Shown: in pieces, positions 1 through 11,724 of the stretch
Numbering within the stretch: position 1 is the first letter of the stretch
Layout: each line of letters begins with the position of its first letter
Assembly: GCA_911728435.2 (NCBI GenBank)
Contig: OU452214.1
Coordinates: 11,038,105 to 11,102,104, forward strand
Source of the DNA: Apoderus coryli
Lineage: Eukaryota > Arthropoda > Insecta > Coleoptera > Attelabidae
Reading direction: 5' to 3'
DNA: 64,000 nt
Made by a program: the position numbers and the translations under genes
The notes under the pieces: generated by a model
What the model was told of the DNA's origin: nothing
Database searches by the model: none
Seen by the model: only the letters and a program-made list of their open reading frames with translations

Positions 1-845
1 TAATGAAAATGTAAAATGTCGCAGCGTAATTTGGAATTATTTGACACTTTTACCACGTTGCTAATGAAAATGTAAAGTGTCGCAGCGTAATTTGGAATTA
101 TTTGACAATTTTAACACGTTGCTAATGAAAATGTAAAGTGTCGCAGCGTAATTTGGAATTATTTGACACTTTTACCACGTTGCTAATGAAAATATAAAGT
201 GTCGCAGCGTAATTTGGAATTATTTGACACTTTTACCACGTTGCTAATGAAAATGTAAAGTGTCGCAGCGTAATTTGTAATTATTTGACACTTTTACCAC
301 GTTGCTAATGAAACTGTAAAGTGTCGCAGTGTAATTTGGAATTATTTGACAATTTTAACACGTTGCTAATGAAAATATAAAGTGTCGCAGCGTAATTTGA
401 AATTATTTGACACTTTTACCACGTTGCTAATGAAAATTTAAAGTGTCGCAGTGTAATTTGGAATTAATTTGACACTTTTACCACGTTGCTAATGAAAATG
501 TAAAGTGTCGCAGTGTAATTTGGAATTATTTGACACTTTTACCACGTTGCTAATGAAAATGTAAAGTGTCGCAGCGTAATTTGGAATTATTTGACACTTT
601 TACCACGTTGCTAATGAAAATGTAAAGTGTCGCAGTGTAATTTGGAATTAATTGAACACTTTTAGCACGTTGCTAATAAAAATGTAAAGTGTCGCAGCGT
701 AATTTGGAATTATTTGACACTTTTACCACGTTGCTAATGAAAATTTAAAGTGTCGCAGCGTAATTTGGAATTATTGGCCACTTTCACCACGTTGCTAATG
801 AAAATGTAAAGTGTCGCAGCGTAATTTGGAATTATTTGAACTTTT
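1..845. repeat. 60-bp minisatellite in a UBA2 intron
   Basis: About 14 head-to-tail copies of a 60-61 bp unit (start TAATGAAAATGTAAAGTGTC) run from the window edge to about 845. Copies differ by a few substitutions and small indels. Each unit contains an inverted pair, AAAGTGTC and GACACTTT, separated by about 20 bases. The array ends about 30 bases from the donor of UBA2 exon 5 (intron side of 875), so it fills the visible part of that intron. Confidence 0.9.
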
Positions 846-874
846 AGTGTAATTAGGACTCAGGATCAACTTAC

Positions 875-3800
875 ATTTAGTGCTAAACCGTGACTGTTCT
901 GGTATCGCAAAAATCCTGGAACGTATATTTGCGCACGCTGTAACGAAATCCATCGCCGGTTTATCATCCTTGTCCCATACAAGGAAACTTTTACCCTCCA
1001 ATTCCTGTTTTAATACTGCAATACTATCCCCAAATACTTTGGCGCATTTCCCTAGACTCCACACTTGCATATCATTAGCGCGCACATCATCAGCTTTATC
1101 AGCATCAGTTGAAGCTGCCACGGCATCTGTCCAAGGTGTCGGCTTCGGTGGCGTGCGCGTCTTCCATAAATTCTCTGGAAAAAGTGGTTCCTAAGGAAAT
1201 GGGGATCATTTTCCTGCAAGAAACAGGACTTACCCATACTCAACAAGTAGTCGATGTCATTTTTGAAGAACTTATTGAACAATTGTTCAGGGTTGTAACT
1301 GATATCTTGGGCCCATTGTCGCGTGGATACTCGTTTTATATTACCAGCATCTGTTTCACTGTTTTTTCCATCAATTTTCGCTTCAGGATCCTCGGCATCA
1401 GGAGACACATCTTGATCCGGATCATCTTCACCGAATAATTGACTGAAAATTGTACGCCGTATGACATTTTGCGGATATAGTTTACGCCCGCACTTGCTGT
1501 GACGTCACACAAATATTCGAAGTAAAAGAGAGAAAGGTAGAGAGAAAGGTAGAGAGAGAGAGAGAAAGAGGAAGGTAGAGAGAGAGAGAAAGGTAGAGTC
1601 TGTATTAACAGTGTGTCACTGATCATAAAAATGCAACTATGGCTGTGTGTGGCAAATATTAAGATTAAGTTGACATTTGACTTAACGTTGAGGTTTTTAT
1701 ATTTTTATTCAACAAAACAAAAAAACTTCCAAATTATTTAAAAAAACGCCGAAATTATAAAAAAAAAAACCTCGAAATTATAAAAAAAACTTCGAAATTA
1801 TAAAAAAAACTTCGAAATTATAAAAAAAAAAAACTCGGAATTGTAAAAAAAAACTTCGAAATTATAGAAAAAAAAATCGTAATTATGAAAAAAAAAAACT
1901 CGAAATTAAATAAAAAAAAAACTTCGAAATTATAAAAAAAACAACAAAAATTTCAAGATTAGAAAAAAAAACTTCGAAATTATAAATAAAAAACTTCGAA
2001 ATTATGAAAAAAAAACTTCGAAATTATGAAAAATCAAAACTTCGAAATTATGAAAAAAAAAAAGAAATTATGAAAAATCAAAAATTCGAAATTATGAAAA
2101 AAAATTATGACAAAAAAAAAAACTTCGAAATTATGAAAAATCAAAACTTCGAAATTATGAAAAAAAATTATGAAAAAAAAAAACTTCGAAATTATGAAAA
2201 ATCAAAACTTCGAAATTATGAAAAAAAAAACTACCGACATTATGAAAAAAAAAAACTACCGACATTATGAAAAATCAAAACTTCGAAATTATGAAAAATC
2301 AAAACTTCGAAATTATGAAAAAAAAAAAACTTCGAAATTATGAAAAATCAAAACTTCGGAATTATGAAAAAAAAAAACTTCGAAATTATGAAAAATCAAA
2401 ACTTCGAAATTATGAAAACAAATATGAAAAAAAAAACTTCGAAATTATGAAAAAGCAAAACTTCGAAATTATGAAAAAAAAAACTCGAAATTAAATAAAA
2501 AAAAAACTTCGAAATTATAAAAAAAACAACAAAAATTTCAAGATTAGAAAAAAAAAACTTCGAAATTATAAATAAAAAACTTCGAAATTATGAAAAAAAA
2601 ACTTCGAAATTATGAAAAATCAAAACTTCGAAATTATGAAAAAAAAAAAGAAATTATGAAAAATCAAAACTTCGAAATTATGAAAAAAAATTATGAAAAA
2701 AAAAAAAACTTCGAAATTATGAAAAATCAAAACTTCGAAATTATGAAAAAAAATTATGAAAAAAAAAACTTCGAAATTATGAAAAATCAAAACTTCGAAA
2801 TTATGAAAAAAAAAACTACCGACATTATGAAAAATCAAAACTTCGAAATTATGAAAAATCAAAACTTCGAAATTATGAAAAAAAAAAACTTCGAAATTAT
2901 GAAAAATCAAAACTTCGAAATTATGAAAACAAATATGAAAAAAAAAACTTCGAAATTATGAAAAAGCAAAACTTCGAAATTATGAAAAAAAAAAAAGAAA
3001 TTATGAAAAATCAAAACTTCGAAATTATGAAAAAAAAAAAAGAAATTATGAAAAATCAAAACTTCGAAATTATGAAAAAAAAAACTTCGAAATTATGAAA
3101 AATCAAAACTTCGAAATTATGAAAAAAAAAAACTTCGAAATTATGAAAAATCAAAACTTCGAAATTATGAAAAAAAATTATGAAAAAACAAAAACTTCGA
3201 AATTATGAAAAATCAAAACTTCGAAATTATGAAAAAAAATTATGAAAAAAAAAAACTTCGAAATTATGAAAAATCAATACTTCGAAATTATGAAAAAAAA
3301 AAAAACTTCGAAATTATGAAAAATCAAAACTTCGAAATTATGAAAAAAAATTATGAAAAAAAAAACTTCGAAATTATGAAAAAGCAAAACTTCGAAATTA
3401 TGAAAAAAAAAAAGAAATTATGAAAAATCAAAACTTCGAAATTATGAAAAAAAAAAAAGAAATTATGAAAAATCAAAACTTCGAAATTATGAAAAAAAAA
3501 AAACTTCAAAATTATGAAAAATCAAAACTTCGAAATTATGAAAAAAAAAAACTTCGAAATTATGAAAAATCAAAACTTCGAAATTATGAAAAAAAAACTT
3601 CGAAATTATGAAAAATCAAAACTTCGAAATTATGAAAAAAAATTATGAAAAAAAAAAACTTCGAAATTATGAAAAATCAAAACTTCGAAATTATGAAAAA
3701 AAATTATGAAAAAAAAAACTTCGAAATTATGAAAAATCAAAACTACGAAATTATGAAAAAAAAAAAACTTCGAAGTTATGAAAAATCAAAACTTCGAAAT

Positions 3801-5180
3801 TATGAAAAAAAAAACTTTGAAATTATGAAAAATCAAAACTTTAAAAAAAAAACTTCGAAAAAAAAAACTTCGGAATTTTACAAAAACAACAAAAATTTCG
3901 AGATTAGAAAAAAAAAACTTCGAAATTATTAAAAAAAAAAAACACGGAATTGTAAAAAAAAAACTTCGAAATTATGAAAAATCAAAACTCCGAAAATATG
4001 AAAAAAAAAACTTCGGAATTATGAAAAATCAAAACTTCGAAAAAAAAAAACTACGGAATTATAAGAAAAAAAAACTTCGAAATTATAAAAAAAAAAAAAA
4101 ATCGTAATTATAAAAAAAACTTCGAAATTATTAAAAAAAACTTCGAAATTATAAAAAAAAAAACCTCGGAATTATAAAAAAAAACTTCGAAATTACAAAA
4201 AAAAAAACAAAATTTGGAAATTATATAACAAAAAAAAACTTCAAAATTATGAAAAAAAAAATAATATACATACAAAATACGCCCGCACTTGCTGTGACGT
4301 CACACAAAGATTCAAAGTAAGAGAGAGAGAGGGTAGAGTCTATATTAATAGAGTGTCGTTGATCATAAAAAATGCAGCTATGGCTGTGTGTGTGACAGAT
4401 GACTTAACATTGACGTTTTTATTATATTTTTACTCAACAAAAACAAAAAAACCTCGAAATTATAAACAAAAAACACTCACTTGAATAAATGTTTCGCCCA
4501 AACAATACAATGCACAGGTTCTGAGGGTGTATTCCTGATTGTGCAACCCGGAAAAGTTTTCTGTGGCGGTTTCGGTTGGCACTCATAACACTGTGTCGTT
4601 CCTTTCTTGATCAGTTCCACCTGTCCTGAGTACCCTGAAGTTCCAGACTCAATCAGTGGAACATCAGCGGCAAGACACATTCGATTCACGTGGTTTCGTG
4701 CTGTTCTGTTGTCCAATGCGTTCAAAACAATCTTGAACTGCTTGAAATAGTTCACACCATAATCGGAACTGTATAAGTTGACTATAATAACATTGGTGCT
4801 CCCTACTAATTTAATAAACAATAAATACCTTAAAATACTGTCGTGATATGCCTTGATTTTAACATCGGGATTGTAGCTCAAAATACTTTCTCGAGCGACA
4901 ACTGCTTTTGGTTTACCGACGTGCTCCTTTCGGAATAGAAATTGCCTGTTTAAGTTGCTGACATCAATTGTATCGAGATCAATCTGAAAACGAACTGAAG
5001 TTATGAAATTAACATTGGAGGAGTGTATGGACTTACGATTTCGATATCCTGAAATCCGGATAATACGAGATTCTTCAATACTTCACATCCAATCCCACCA
5101 GCACCTACCAGAAGTACTTTGGATTTCGGTAGAAGTTCTGCCACTCTGGGATCAACAGAGTACGAAATGTTTGGTGACAT
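875..5180 (-). CDS. UBA2: UBA2, SUMO-activating enzyme E1 catalytic subunit (exons 1-5, 3' part outside window)
   Basis: UBA2 pairs with SAE1 to adenylate SUMO and load it on a catalytic cysteine. Minus-strand exons are 5037-5180, 4829-4983, 4481-4768, 1234-1442 and 875-1174. All have GT donors and AG acceptors and consistent phase (0, 2, 2, 1, 1), giving 365 residues. The family is about 640 residues, so the rest lies left of the window. Seen: ATP-binding GAGGIG at residues 26-31; zinc-ligand pair CYEC at 160-163; catalytic Cys175 in PGCTIRNTP; and the WDKDD-PAMDFV segment of the second catalytic half in exon 5. The start ATG at 5178-5180 precedes the conserved nucleotide-binding fold directly. 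Introns 3 and 5 are satellite-filled. The UFD and SUMO-binding tail are not visible here. Identification rests on near-continuous recalled similarity to human UBA2. Confidence 0.95.
1484..1735. repeat. left copy of a direct repeat flanking the A-rich array
   Basis: This segment begins ACGCCCGCACTTGCTGTGAC, then carries a GA-rich microsatellite and ends in a poly-A-rich stretch. A diverged copy lies at 4279-4465 in the same orientation, so the A-rich satellite between them is bounded by direct repeats. Both copies contain the CRE-like palindrome TGACGTCA. Confidence 0.8.
1735..4260. repeat. A-rich satellite in UBA2 intron 3
   Basis: About 2.5 kb of short units built on AAACTTCGAAATTATGAAAA with runs of 5-12 A. 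TTCGAA is a palindrome present in nearly every unit. There are internal higher-order copies: for example, the block around 1890-2260 recurs around 2480-2830. Reading frames such as [12 protein letters not shown] follow from the repeat and are not genes. Confidence 0.92.
4279..4465. repeat. right copy of the direct repeat flanking the A-rich array
   Basis: This is the second copy of the segment at 1484-1735, shortened mainly in the GA tract. It sits between the satellite and UBA2 exon 3, whose donor edge is at 4481. Confidence 0.8.
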
Positions 5181-5230
5181 TGCAGAATGTTTTGTACAAC
5201 AAAATCGATTTTACACCAATTATTTCTTAA

Positions 5231-7140
5231 TTTAGTTTAGATTTAATTTTGTTTTTAATATGTAAAGTTAGTTTATTTCTGGAGATAGACGCCGCAAACA
5301 TAACCTTACACAATTATGACATTTCAGAATTATTGACATTGACAAAATAAACACGATCAATTGAGTTTAGGATGTATAAGGAACGCGCAAGAAAATGAAA
5401 TTCACTCACATTTCAAGGTTTTGAGCTTTAAATCACTTTACTAGATTTAAGGCAATTACCAGATTTAAAACAAATTATATATTGATTTGTGTGTTCTTGT
5501 TAATTTCACAAGTAATACGCAAATCCTTCAACCCGAAATATCAGCAATTTACACTCACTTGCCTTAAAACAGAGAAATAGGTTGACAGATTGGCAAACTG
5601 CTAATATAGTAAGCCGCCATGTTCCACCATTGACAGTGGCGTACCGTTTTAAGAGATGCACATTAGACTACCAGTCTCCAATATGCATTTTGTTATATTT
5701 AAAATAAATCAAATATTGATTATTTTAATAATATATTATTTTATTAAACATTTTGTGAACTTTCATTTCAAACATTAACAATCAATTTGATCTTATTTTT
5801 ATGAAAATGTTTACAGTTTTGTTGAATTTTTCACGGTGCGTTTGGTTTAAGCTTTTTATAACTCTCTAACTTGGAACTGTGGATAGTTTTAGTTCTTTAT
5901 ACAATTCTACGTTTTGTACATTTGACAGTTAAAATAACCTCAAATAGGAGAAACTGGCTAAATACCCACTGTGAAGGCCATTAACGAAGAACGAATGAAC
6001 GGTAACCTCAAAATGATTTTCTATTATGTATATCAGGATTGTTGAGTTGAATCTTCTCGTTTATAGCGGTCACGAAGAGCCAGCGCAAAGGCACCACAAA
6101 TTGAATATAGTCAATAATATCAGATAAGACATAGGTATATTATTATTCTTCATTTGCTTGAGATGTGGACGGTACACAGTTATGCTGGTGCTGATCACGA
6201 CGCAACAATACGTTTGCGTGAGAATAGAATCCGGAACGGACCGGATCAAATTTATCAGAATTGGATTAGGTACTTACTTGGGGATTACAATTTTACATTT
6301 ATTTTTCAGGTAAGGTAGAATGATCATATTTTAAATACCTACCCGTTGATTATGTTAAGAGTATTTAATATGAGAGGGTACGTGCACTTATTGAGGAACA
6401 GCACGGTAGAAATTTCTATTATTTCGAGTTTGTTTGAAATAAAATCAATGGATTAAAACTCAAAATAAACTATTTATTAGAAAAACCGAATACACATAGT
6501 TAATAGTTTTCGTACAACATAACCTTACTTTATAGATGACTTTTGACATTCTTATACACCATAGATATTAGAAGTGAGATGGAACGAATATACAGCGTTG
6601 CCAACTCTAAAATAAGTAAACTGATTTCAGCGCAGACGCAGTAAACATAACAAAGTTAAATTTGTGGGAACAAATAAAACACATCAACCAAATACATGCA
6701 TAAGTCAATAATTTATTTATTTTTATCACAAAATTGGCTGGACAATAACTTGTTTTTTTTATTTTTAATATACTTTACAATAAGTACTAAGATGAAACTA
6801 ACCTACAAGCATTTATACAATATAACGTATCCTGAAATTATCACAAAAATCTATAGAATAAGTCTTAGAAAATATCCAAGTTTTTGTAAGTAAATTTTAT
6901 ATACACAAACAATTATTAATAACAATAAACAAATACTGTTCTCACGGTTATTCTTTGGAAAATAAATCGGTTAAATTGTAACATATAAAATTTTTATTAA
7001 ATAAAATTAACAACAAAGTTTAGTATAGTTTTTTAAAATAAATAAATTTATAAATAAAATATATACTTAACAAATTTAATATTTTGTTTGTTTTGAATAA
7101 TAATTTATGATAAAAGTAACGGTGAACGCTCTAATTTGTT
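5231..7140. other. AT-rich intergenic stretch, no gene recognised
   Basis: This lies between the UBA2 start and the NHE8 3' end. It holds the UBA2 promoter and 5' UTR (not mappable by eye) and the NHE8 3' UTR. The only coding-like stretch is a 51-codon frame starting at 6163 (MWTVHSYAGADHDA...), with no recognised family. No tandem array is visible, which contrasts with the rest of the window. Confidence 0.6.
6993..6998 (-). terminator. candidate poly(A) signal of NHE8
   Basis: AATAAA on the minus strand, about 150 bases downstream of the NHE8 stop at 7150. The region is AT-rich and contains other similar hexamers, so the choice is uncertain. Confidence 0.35.
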
Positions 7141-7149
7141 CATCGGATA

Positions 7150-10100
7150 TCAACGAATTATACTTGAAATACTACTCGACCGGCCCGGGATACTCTCCTC
7201 ATCTGAATGATCGGGGGATATTCGAATAGCTTGGTACCACTGGTTTGTGAGATCTGTCATCTGACTTTTGCAATCTTTCAGTTCCTGCAGCAAAACGAAT
7301 ACCAACTGTCAATTTTATTACAATACAAGCGTTGCAACATTAAAAATAAATCGAATATATCGATACATCTCTATTAATGAGAGAAAGTCACTTTGCAACT
7401 TTGTTTACAATAACCAATGAATAAAAATACCATCAAAATACACAAAACGACAACAGAATGGTTTCTCAAAATGGCCGACTTAGCTCTGACGTATTAACTG
7501 TCAAACAGTCCATATGCTCTTCTGTATTCATTGACAATAACATTCTTAAGACAAATAGTAAATTTTTATCGTTTTTATTTTTATACATTACGTGAAGAAG
7601 AATGAATATTAAAACTACCTAATTATAACTAAAACAATACCTGCTTACTCAAACTCTCAAATCCTTTTTCTTGACAGGCCCAGCTAAATGCATAAACACC
7701 AACCAGAGATTAGCACAAAAATAACCCCCAACAGCACCTAAAGTACAGGGTATCGGCCACTCCTGATACGGCTTATCCCAATCTAACGGTATTAATACAG
7801 CACCCAACCACGCCCCGAACACCGTTAAACGAATAATTATTAAAAACTTTTTGTAAACATCGTTACCCTCAAATACTGTTAGAGAAGTAAACAACATTAC
7901 CACACTATCAGGGCCTAAATACAAACAACACGGTAGGGTTGTTAGTATTGTCATCACTAACGCGAATGTGAAGGTTTCCTGTTGTTTCGAGATAAGCGGA
8001 GCACCAAATACTACTGCGGTGATATAGAATAACATAACAGCACTGCATATTATTACAAAACTTTGTATGATGTTGTTGATTTTGATTTTTTTAATCTCAG
8101 ACTTTTTCGTGGTATGTTTGGTGTGGTTTACACTGAATAGAAGGTATTTTAGTAGTTCTGCTATTATTAAAATCACTTCAATGCGAATCTTCTGCGGTTG
8201 CCCGATCTTGTAGATTGTGTCGGTGAAATTTAACCACATTATTGTTAACGGGATGTAAACGCATGTTAGAAGGTTACCAATCGCGAAATTATTATTGAAA
8301 TGAACCGAATTATTTATGAAATCCATTGTAATTAATAAATTTACAATCAGCAAAAATAATTAGTAATTAAACTAACATAACCTATAAATATATTAAATTT
8401 GACTTGACACATGACACTTCTAAATATTCGTATCCACACTCACATCAGTTGAACTGATGGATATTCTTCAGAGGTTTAGATTTGTTTATGACTTAAGCTA
8501 TGTAAAGGAACTAAAATTTGATCAGATATTTCGACTTAAAAGGAAAGAAATGCCACTTTATATTCAAAACAACAATTTACTAACCTGCTGTGTAAATCTC
8601 CGTGTAAAGAACGGTATCAAGTACTTCAAATCATACTTCGCAAATCCCTTAATCCTATCGGATACGAACGTCACTTCCATCTCACCCTCAGTAGTCTCGG
8701 ACAAATGTTCCGAGTCCAACGCTTGGCCCCATTCCCGCGTTTTACTCAAAGTCACCTCCCGATCCTTCTTACGTTTCTTTAACCTTCTTGAAGGGTTCTT
8801 AGTGGCCTGCAAAAACTTCAATAACGGCATCGTTGACCCGCCAAACACTAGTGTGGTAACCAACACGATAATCAAGGTACTTGTAATGATAACGTGTCTA
8901 GTTTCATCACTAAAGTTTAGATGCAACGATAACGCGTACGAGATTGCACCGCGTAAGCCACTGAACCACATAATAAACATCATTTTCCGCGTAATCTGAT
9001 GCTCGCGGAACTTATTCACGACATATGCTAAGGGAAATATATTACAGGCGCGACCGATAAGACACAAAATAATACTCCAAACTACCAAAGCAGGCTCAGC
9101 GCGATGCTTGAAACTAAACAACGCCAATCCTAAATACGCGAAAACACAAGTTTCAGCGATAAAAGCCAGCGTTCTAAGCGTTTGTTGCATTGTTATTTGA
9201 GTGACAGTTGACAGATTGAAGTGAGTGTAATGGGACATAACGATACCACAGAATAGTATCGCCATAATACCGCTCAAATGGATACCCTCAGCTAAAACAT
9301 AGGGGGCATAAGTAAAAACTAACATCATCCCGAATTCTAGTGAAGGGTTTTTCCGAAGATCAACGTGTTTGAGTAGTAATGCACTCACCAAAGCGAAAAG
9401 AACCCCGATACCAGCTGAGGCGAAAAACATCAGACAGAAGCGTTGTATGCCCAAAACTATCGATTCCCCCGTACTCATTAAGGGGTTGTTAGATTCCAAT
9501 GCGGCGGTGGTAAGAACGATCGCAATAGCATCGTTAAGAATACTTTCCCCGAACACCAGCATATTGAGTACGGGATCAACATCCAAAGCATGGAATATCG
9601 CGACTGTAGCAACGGGATCAACAGCGGAAATAAGCGAACCGAACGCGAACGATTCCACAAAGCTTAACTGATAAACAACCTCAGCTAGTCCGAGGAAATA
9701 TATCCCGAATCCAATCACAAATGCAGAGATTGTTGTCCCAAATATCGCGAACACTAATATTGACCCGATATTCTGGAAAAAGTTCCCTTTATGCAGGTTA
9801 TAACCAGATTCAAATATGATTGGAGGTAAGAGTATTAAGAAAAACGCCGTTGGAGAAAACGCCTCTTCCTTTCTCCAATTACTTATGTTACGGTTTGATA
9901 ACGCACTCATGGTAAACCCGATTAAAGCACCAAGAAACACTATCACTACACTTTCGGGAACGTATTGGAATCCAGTTTGCAGCATGAAATGAATTAGGAG
10001 GATTCCTAAAGCTAAAACACAGAGGACGAAGAAAATCGCCATAGAACTATTGTGTTCAGCTTCAGCGGATTCTTTATCGGGTAGTACTGGGTCTACTGAT

Positions 10101-10417
10101 TGTGTAGTTGCAGTGGTGTTGGTTGAAATATTTCGCGGGGATAACGCTTGCGTTGGAGGCACAATATTTGAAGTAAAAGATCCATTGTTAACTACTGCTG
10201 CAGTTGGTTGTGGAGTGATATTTTGTTGTGTTGTTCTACTTTCCGGTATCACTGTCGGAGTTACTGTATTATTATTTTTTGTTACATTATTATTATTTGG
10301 TATTATCGTGGTATTATCCGCGTTATTCGTAACATTGTTAGCATTTTCTAGTGAAGCAATATGTAAGAGAAATATGAAGATTATTGTAGTACATATGTAA
10401 AAAACACTTTTCTGCAT
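7150..10417 (-). CDS. SLC9A8: NHE8 / SLC9A8 sodium-proton exchanger
   Basis: Endosomal or apical Na+(K+)/H+ antiporter of the CPA1 family. Two coding exons are visible: 8585-10417 (611 codons) and 7150-7284 (44 codons plus stop), phase 0, total 655 residues. Seen: an N-terminal hydrophobic signal-like segment (about 8-21); an Asn/Thr-rich lumenal stretch with many N-x-S/T sites (25-125); then about 11-12 membrane segments. Family motifs are FESGYN (202-207), DPVATVAIF (267-275) and the Asn-Asp pair 295-296. Large exon ends ...FFTRRFTQQ at a GTTAGT donor; the last exon starts ELKDCKSQMTDLTNQWY. This joins in register with the NHE8 tail TNKWYEEVR of vertebrates, which shows that reading through to a stop at 8564 is wrong. 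The intron (7285-8584) contains PIGF. Confidence 0.93.
7649..8326 (-). CDS. PIGF: PIGF, GPI ethanolamine-phosphate transferase subunit, nested in NHE8 intron
   Basis: PIGF is the ER membrane partner of PIGO and PIGG, which add phosphoethanolamine to GPI anchors. The single 225-residue reading frame has no intron and starts at ATG 8324-8326. An in-frame extension to 8353 would need TTG, so the ATG was chosen. Seen: about six hydrophobic helices; the conserved FGAPLI segment; and near the C-terminus the signature GAWLGAVLIPLDWDKPYQEW, followed by PIPCTLGA. A short basic tail (KKKDLRV) ends the protein, consistent with ER retrieval. Length matches the family (about 220). The whole gene lies in the last NHE8 intron on the same strand, so it needs its own promoter (8330-8560) or must be made from the NHE8 intron. 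Confidence 0.92.
   Translation of the reverse strand: MDFINNSVHFNNNFAIGNLLTCVYIPLTIMWLNFTDTIYKIGQPQKIRIEVILIIAELLKYLLFSVNHTKHTTKKSEIKKIKINNIIQSFVIICSAVMLFYITAVVFGAPLISKQQETFTFALVMTILTTLPCCLYLGPDSVVMLFTSLTVFEGNDVYKKFLIIIRLTVFGAWLGAVLIPLDWDKPYQEWPIPCTLGAVGGYFCANLWLVFMHLAGPVKKKDLRV
8443..8459. promoter_or_regulatory. 17-bp palindrome upstream of PIGF
   Basis: CATCAGTTGAACTGATG is a perfect inverted repeat with one central base. It sits about 120 bases upstream of the PIGF start codon, within the NHE8 intron. A regulatory role is only inferred from its position. Confidence 0.3.
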
Positions 10418-11724
10418 TTTAATTTAGTAATTATTCACTGTTATGTTAGCACTAGTATTTATACTTTATTTAGTCATTTCTTTATGTGAGTGACGAGTAG
10501 TAAAGATAGTTAATTATAACCAAAACAAAAAATACTAGAACATCTTGTGATTAAAATTTTGGTTATGCGCAAAATTGTAAACAGCCGCGACAAACTCAAG
10601 GACGTTTTGTTGCACAATAAAAATTAGACACGTTAATATTTGCTTTCAGATACTAAAAATAATGTTTTATATAAATAAACTGATTAATTATGTTATTGCA
10701 ATAAAATTGTTGTCGTCGTACTATTTTTCAAATTAACTTGGATTTAGATAAGTATTTGACACTTGTAATGAGGTTCCTTTTAACCCAAACTTCAACGTTA
10801 CTTCATTCTTCTTTCCTTTTACAAAATTGAATCCCTCGTTCAGTTGATACAAGTGAGTCGCCTGACGAATAACCTCACATAAGTTGAACTGGTGATTTTG
10901 AAAAAATAACTTCACCTAGAACTTAAATTCTGCCAGTGTCAGTTTCATTTTAAAATAAGTTCTCTATAGTATTTTACCTCATTAGCAGATAGATACAAGT
11001 TCCTTTTACAACTGTAACCAAATACACCTCGAATGTGTGGATGCTTATTATAGTCGAATTCACGCCATTGACCGATTATAACCGCGGCTATGATGAGAGT
11101 CGACCTTGGTTTTGGCATTGTGTTTATTATAATATAGTGTGTCAGCGCTTGGTTAGTACCTGTCAACTAACAACAGATGGCGCTATCACATACCAGAAAT
11201 TTATTAATGAACGACTGAAGTTGATAACGCCGTCTGTTGTTAGATGCTGGTACTAACCAACCGCTGACACACTATATTATAATAAACACAATGGTTTTGG
11301 CAACCGATTCAAACCGCTTCTAGCCCGCGTGCATGAGCGAGAAGTAAGCGGTGTTTATGTTATATCTATTTATTTAACATTTGTAATTTGTGAGGTTATG
11401 TCGTTAAGTAACGCGATCACACAAATTGTTTAAATAGAAGCTTAATAGAGGCCAAAACACAGATTAGTAATTAAACTTTTTTGGTTAAACCGCAAATAAA
11501 CTATGACGCCATGAAGGGCTTCTTCGTGACGTCACCATAGTGAAACCGGCAATAACCGGGGTCGCGTGAATGCAAAAAGTTAAACCGTTTATAACCGGTT
11601 ATGGCGTGAATTCGACGTTTTGAGCAATTGACATTTGTAAATGTCACTATCGAAAACCTAACCTATGTCTACTCAAAAATATAAACAATTTTTGATCTTT
11701 AGTTTTAAAATTTAAGCTAAAACT
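10418..11724. other. divergent intergenic region between NHE8 and MED18
   Basis: This holds the promoters of both divergent genes. It contains a 176-bp MITE (11117-11292). Related GC-richer fragments containing TGGCGTGAATTCGAC occur at about 11060 and 11605. A CRE-like TGACGTCA lies near 11527. A two-part minus-strand frame (10733-11166) was considered and not accepted as a gene. Confidence 0.6.
11117..11292. mobile_element. MITE with about 65-bp TIRs and a 9-bp target duplication
   Basis: The ends begin ATTGTGTTTATTATAATATA and are inverted copies over about 65 bases, with four or five mismatches, around a loop of about 45 bases. The 9-bp direct repeat GGTTTTGGC flanks it at 11108-11116 and 11293-11301. 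Long TIRs with a 9-bp duplication are typical of Mutator-like elements. There is no coding capacity, so it is non-autonomous. Confidence 0.8.

Noticed and set aside
2004..3932. Lysine/asparagine-rich proteins
   Set aside because: Translations of the A-rich satellite in UBA2 intron 3; low complexity and repeated in register with the DNA unit.
6696..6893. 65-codon frame in the UBA2-NHE8 intergenic region
   Set aside because: AT-rich composition, no family, no neighbouring exon signals.
8457..8999. 180-codon plus-strand frame
   Set aside because: It is antisense to the NHE8 exon and PIGF-side intron. It has no family and no independent support.
10733..11166. Possible two-exon small gene on the minus strand
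   Set aside because: The frames could be joined by a 48-base intron, but the N-terminus starts inside the MITE, there is no recognisable domain, and parts resemble the 51-kb repeat family.
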